Source: CAVWDI01 sp046259385
Lineage (GTDB): Bacteria > Chloroflexota > Anaerolineae > Anaerolineales > UBA4823
Direction of reading: 5' to 3'
Length of the DNA stretch: 8,948 bases
Assembly: GCA_046259385.1 (NCBI GenBank)
Contig: JBJYWI010000281.1
Span: forward strand, 1 to 8,948
The position numbers and the translations under genes were made by a program. Each line of letters begins with the position of its first letter. Within the stretch, counting starts at the first letter, position 1. Under the pieces are notes generated by a model. The model was not told the DNA's origin, searched no databases, and worked only from the letters and a program-made list of their open reading frames with translations. Positions 6,904-8,948 of this stretch are shown here, piece by piece.

Positions 6904-8948
6904 ATGAATTCAGGACTTGATTTAATCCGAAATTTGATCAGAATAGTCATCTTAATATTATTGGTAATTAATTCCATCATGCCGGTGGCTGGTTCATTTG
7001 CCCAAACAATCACCACAACTCCAGAATCACAATCGATTGAATTACTAAGCTATTTGACCCCGGAAGAAAAAATTGGCCAAATATTTTTAATTGCATTTGA
7101 GGGGACAGATGTTGGACCAGAATCTACAATTAATGAATTAATAACCAGTTACCATATCGGCAATGTGATTATCCTGGCTGAAAAAGACAATTTAACACAC
7201 ATTAGCCAATCTCCTGAAGAAACAACCCGTCAATTAAGGTCGCTGACACGCAAATTACAACAGGTTGAATGGAATTCATCCCAGCAAACACTTGATGATC
7301 CCTCGAGCGAAGCGTCTTTTCTCCCTACATACATTCCCTTGCTTATTGCGATGCCGCAGGAAGGCGATGGTTATCCTTACGACCAGGTGTTTAATGGAAT
7401 TACTCAATTACCCAATCTTATGGCACTCGGTGCAACATGGAATCCAGAACTTTCCGAGGAAATCGGGGTAATTCTTGGCAATGAATTAGCTTCTTTGGGA
7501 ATAAACCTTTTGATTGGACCTTCACTGGATATTTTAGATACACCTCAAACTGGTGACACTCAAGATCTTGGGTCCAGAACTTTCGGAGGGGATCCATACT
7601 GGGTAAGCGAGATGGGAACCTCCTACATAAAAGGTATCCATACTGGAAGTGAAGGTAGAGTTGGAGTAGTTGCAAAGCACTTTCCTGGACACGGCAGCGC
7701 AGACAGGTTACCTGAGGTTGAAGTCGCCACAGTTCGAAAAACTATGGATGATTTGATCTCATTCGATCTGGAGCCATTTTTTAATTCAACCGGAAATGCG
7801 CAATCCCAGGAAGAAACCACCGATGCTTTGCTGACTTCCCATATCCGTTATCAGGGTTTGCAGGGGAACATTCGCGCCACAACTCGGCCTGTAAGTCTGG
7901 ATCCCCAGGCATTAAGTCTGCTGCTTGAATTAACAGAATTGGATTTGTGGAGGCAGAATGGTGGAGTCTTAATCAGCGATAATTTGAGCAGCCAAGCTAT
8001 CAGAAGGTTTTACGATCTCACAAACCAGGATTTTGACATCCGGAGAGTGGCATTGAACGCATTCTTGGCAGGAAATGACATGTTATATATTTCCGATTTC
8101 AACTCCAGCGAAGATGAGAATTCAAGTGCTGCTGCCATTCAAACACTTGAATTTTTTACACAAAAATACAGGGAAGACAACGCATTCGCTCAAAGAGTTG
8201 ATGAATCTGTCCTGCGGATACTGGATCTTAAATTAAAACTTCTTAAAGATTTTTCTTTCAGCAGGGCCATTGAATACCCGCTCCCCCGTTCAGAATTTGA
8301 TGAACCTCAACAAATAGTATTCGAAGTTGCAAGGCAAGGCGCCACCTTAATTAGTCCGACTGAAATTGAACTGGATGAGACTATACCCGATCCTCCAAAT
8401 CAAAACGATCGCATTGTTTTCATCAGCGATACCAGAGAAGCGAAACAGTGCAGTCAGTGCATTGAACAACCTCTATTGGGTGAAAAATCACTCCAGGAAT
8501 TTGTTATTAGAAGATACGGACCACAAGCGGGAGGACAGGTATCATCATTTAATTTGTCTTCTTATTCGATAGTTGACCTGCAAGCAATTTTAAATGATAT
8601 TGCCGGTGAGTCACAGCTGGAAATCGATTTGAGGCGAGCGAATTGGATCGTATTCTCAATGCTCGATAATGACATTGATTATGGCTCATATTCAATTCTT
8701 AACCGGTTTCTGGACGAGCGTCCAGATCTTATCCAACAAAAAAGGCTGATTGTTTTTTCATTTAACGCTCCATATTTTATGGACGCAACCAACATTTCAA
8801 AATTTACTGGTTATTACACGCTGTATTCTAAAACACCCCAGTTCATAGACTTGGCATCCTACTTACTCTTCAGGGAGATTCAGCCTGCAGGTTCCTCACC
8901 GGTTTCTGTACCAGGGATCAATTACGATCTCAACAAAGTACTCTTCCC
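6904..8948 (+). CDS. Secreted glycoside hydrolase family 3 protein, C terminus cut by window edge
   Basis: The frame is open for 681 codons from the ATG at 6904 to the window end, with no stop. Residues 7-33 look like a Sec signal peptide (basic start, hydrophobic IVILILLVI, cleavage likely after SFA at 33) without a lipobox cysteine, so the mature protein is exported. A GH3 N-terminal barrel of the beta-N-acetylglucosaminidase (NagZ) type spans about 47-400: LTPEEKIGQ, GPSLDIL (205-211), SRTFGGDP (224-231), KHFPGHG (258-264) and ISDNL with the probable nucleophile Asp359. After KHFPGHG the usual Asp-x-His acid/base dyad is replaced by SADRLPEVE, so normal hexosaminidase activity is uncertain. 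The region from about 470 onward is a long extension with a CSQC pair (Cys516, Cys519) and a GH3 C-domain-like feel. It may act on, or bind, cell-wall or extracellular glycans; substrate unknown. Confidence 0.88.
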   Translation, partial: MNSGLDLIRNLIRIVILILLVINSIMPVAGSFAQTITTTPESQSIELLSYLTPEEKIGQIFLIAFEGTDVGPESTINELITSYHIGNVIILAEKDNLTHISQSPEETTRQLRSLTRKLQQVEWNSSQQTLDDPSSEASFLPTYIPLLIAMPQEGDGYPYDQVFNGITQLPNLMALGATWNPELSEEIGVILGNELASLGINLLIGPSLDILDTPQTGDTQDLGSRTFGGDPYWVSEMGTSYIKGIHTGSEGRVGVVAKHFPGHGSADRLPEVEVATVRKTMDDLISFDLEPFFNSTGNAQSQEETTDALLTSHIRYQGLQGNIRATTRPVSLDPQALSLLLELTELDLWRQNGGVLISDNLSSQAIRRFYDLTNQDFDIRRVALNAFLAGNDMLYISDFNSSEDENSSAAAIQTLEFFTQKYREDNAFAQRVDESVLRILDLKLKLLKDFSFSRAIEYPLPRSEFDEPQQIVFEVARQGATLISPTEIELDETIPDPPNQNDRIVFISDTREAKQCSQCIEQPLLGEKSLQEFVIRRYGPQAGGQVSSFNLSSYSIVDLQAILNDIAGESQLEIDLRRANWIVFSMLDNDIDYGSYSILNRFLDERPDLIQQKRLIVFSFNAPYFMDATNISKFTGYYTLYSKTPQFIDLASYLLFREIQPAGSSPVSVPGINYDLNKVLF

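Noticed and set aside
6669..7016. A 115-codon minus-strand open frame spanning the end of the IpdB-like gene and the GH3 signal peptide.
   Set aside because: Antisense to two well-supported coding regions with no independent protein-like features.
7265..8572. Only short open frames are obvious in other frames across the last 2 kb, which could suggest a decayed or frameshifted gene.
   Set aside because: Reading the frame from 6904 gives an uninterrupted GH3 protein to the window end; it simply lacks a stop inside the window.
1..8948. Possible CRISPR array, tRNA, insertion sequence, phage or defence genes.
   Set aside because: I looked through the intergenic gaps, all under 200 bp, and the coding regions; none shows array repeats, tRNA-like folds, transposase motifs or defence-protein domains.

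Overview
The window is a stretch of bacterial chromosome with housekeeping and lipid/cell-envelope genes. I judge it AT-rich by eye, roughly 40% G+C. Several features point to the Chloroflexota, most likely an Anaerolineae-like lineage: a YvcK protein with an N-terminal membrane module, a secreted GH3 protein of the 'DRLPE' type with a long C-terminal extension, and an IpdB-like CoA-transferase-fold subunit. This assignment rests on remembered family resemblance, not on a marker gene or a search.

Layout from left to right. The minus strand first carries gap (glyceraldehyde-3-phosphate dehydrogenase), followed downstream by a perfect hairpin at the window edge. Upstream of gap on the same strand is a yvcK/CofD-like gene. 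Back to back with yvcK is recJ on the plus strand; the 198-bp gap between them holds promoters for both. recJ converges, with only 4 bp between stop codons, on a minus-strand DPM1-like family 2 glycosyltransferase. A 68-bp divergent spacer then leads to a plus-strand run: a glycerophosphodiester phosphodiesterase, an IpdB-like CoA-transferase-family beta subunit with no alpha partner in view, and a secreted glycoside hydrolase family 3 protein that runs off the right edge. The GH3 reading frame is open without interruption from 6904 to 8948.

How the genes may work together. gap and yvcK share a theme of central carbon flux: YvcK-family proteins are needed for growth on gluconeogenic carbon sources and for envelope homeostasis in the bacteria where they have been studied. 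The glycosyltransferase, the phosphodiesterase and the GH3 protein are compatible with lipid and envelope metabolism, but nothing here shows a shared pathway. recJ is a DNA repair and recombination nuclease and is probably present only as a neighbour.

I see no mobile element, tRNA, rRNA, CRISPR array, phage gene or obvious defence system. No gene-free stretch exceeds about 200 bp. The observations most worth checking are the missing acid/base dyad in the GH3 protein, the missing catalytic glutamate and missing partner of the CoA-transferase-fold protein, a set of -10-like elements placed so close to start codons that leaderless transcripts are likely, and palindromes in the gap and recJ promoter regions. 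I do not find convincing evidence of a new multi-gene system.
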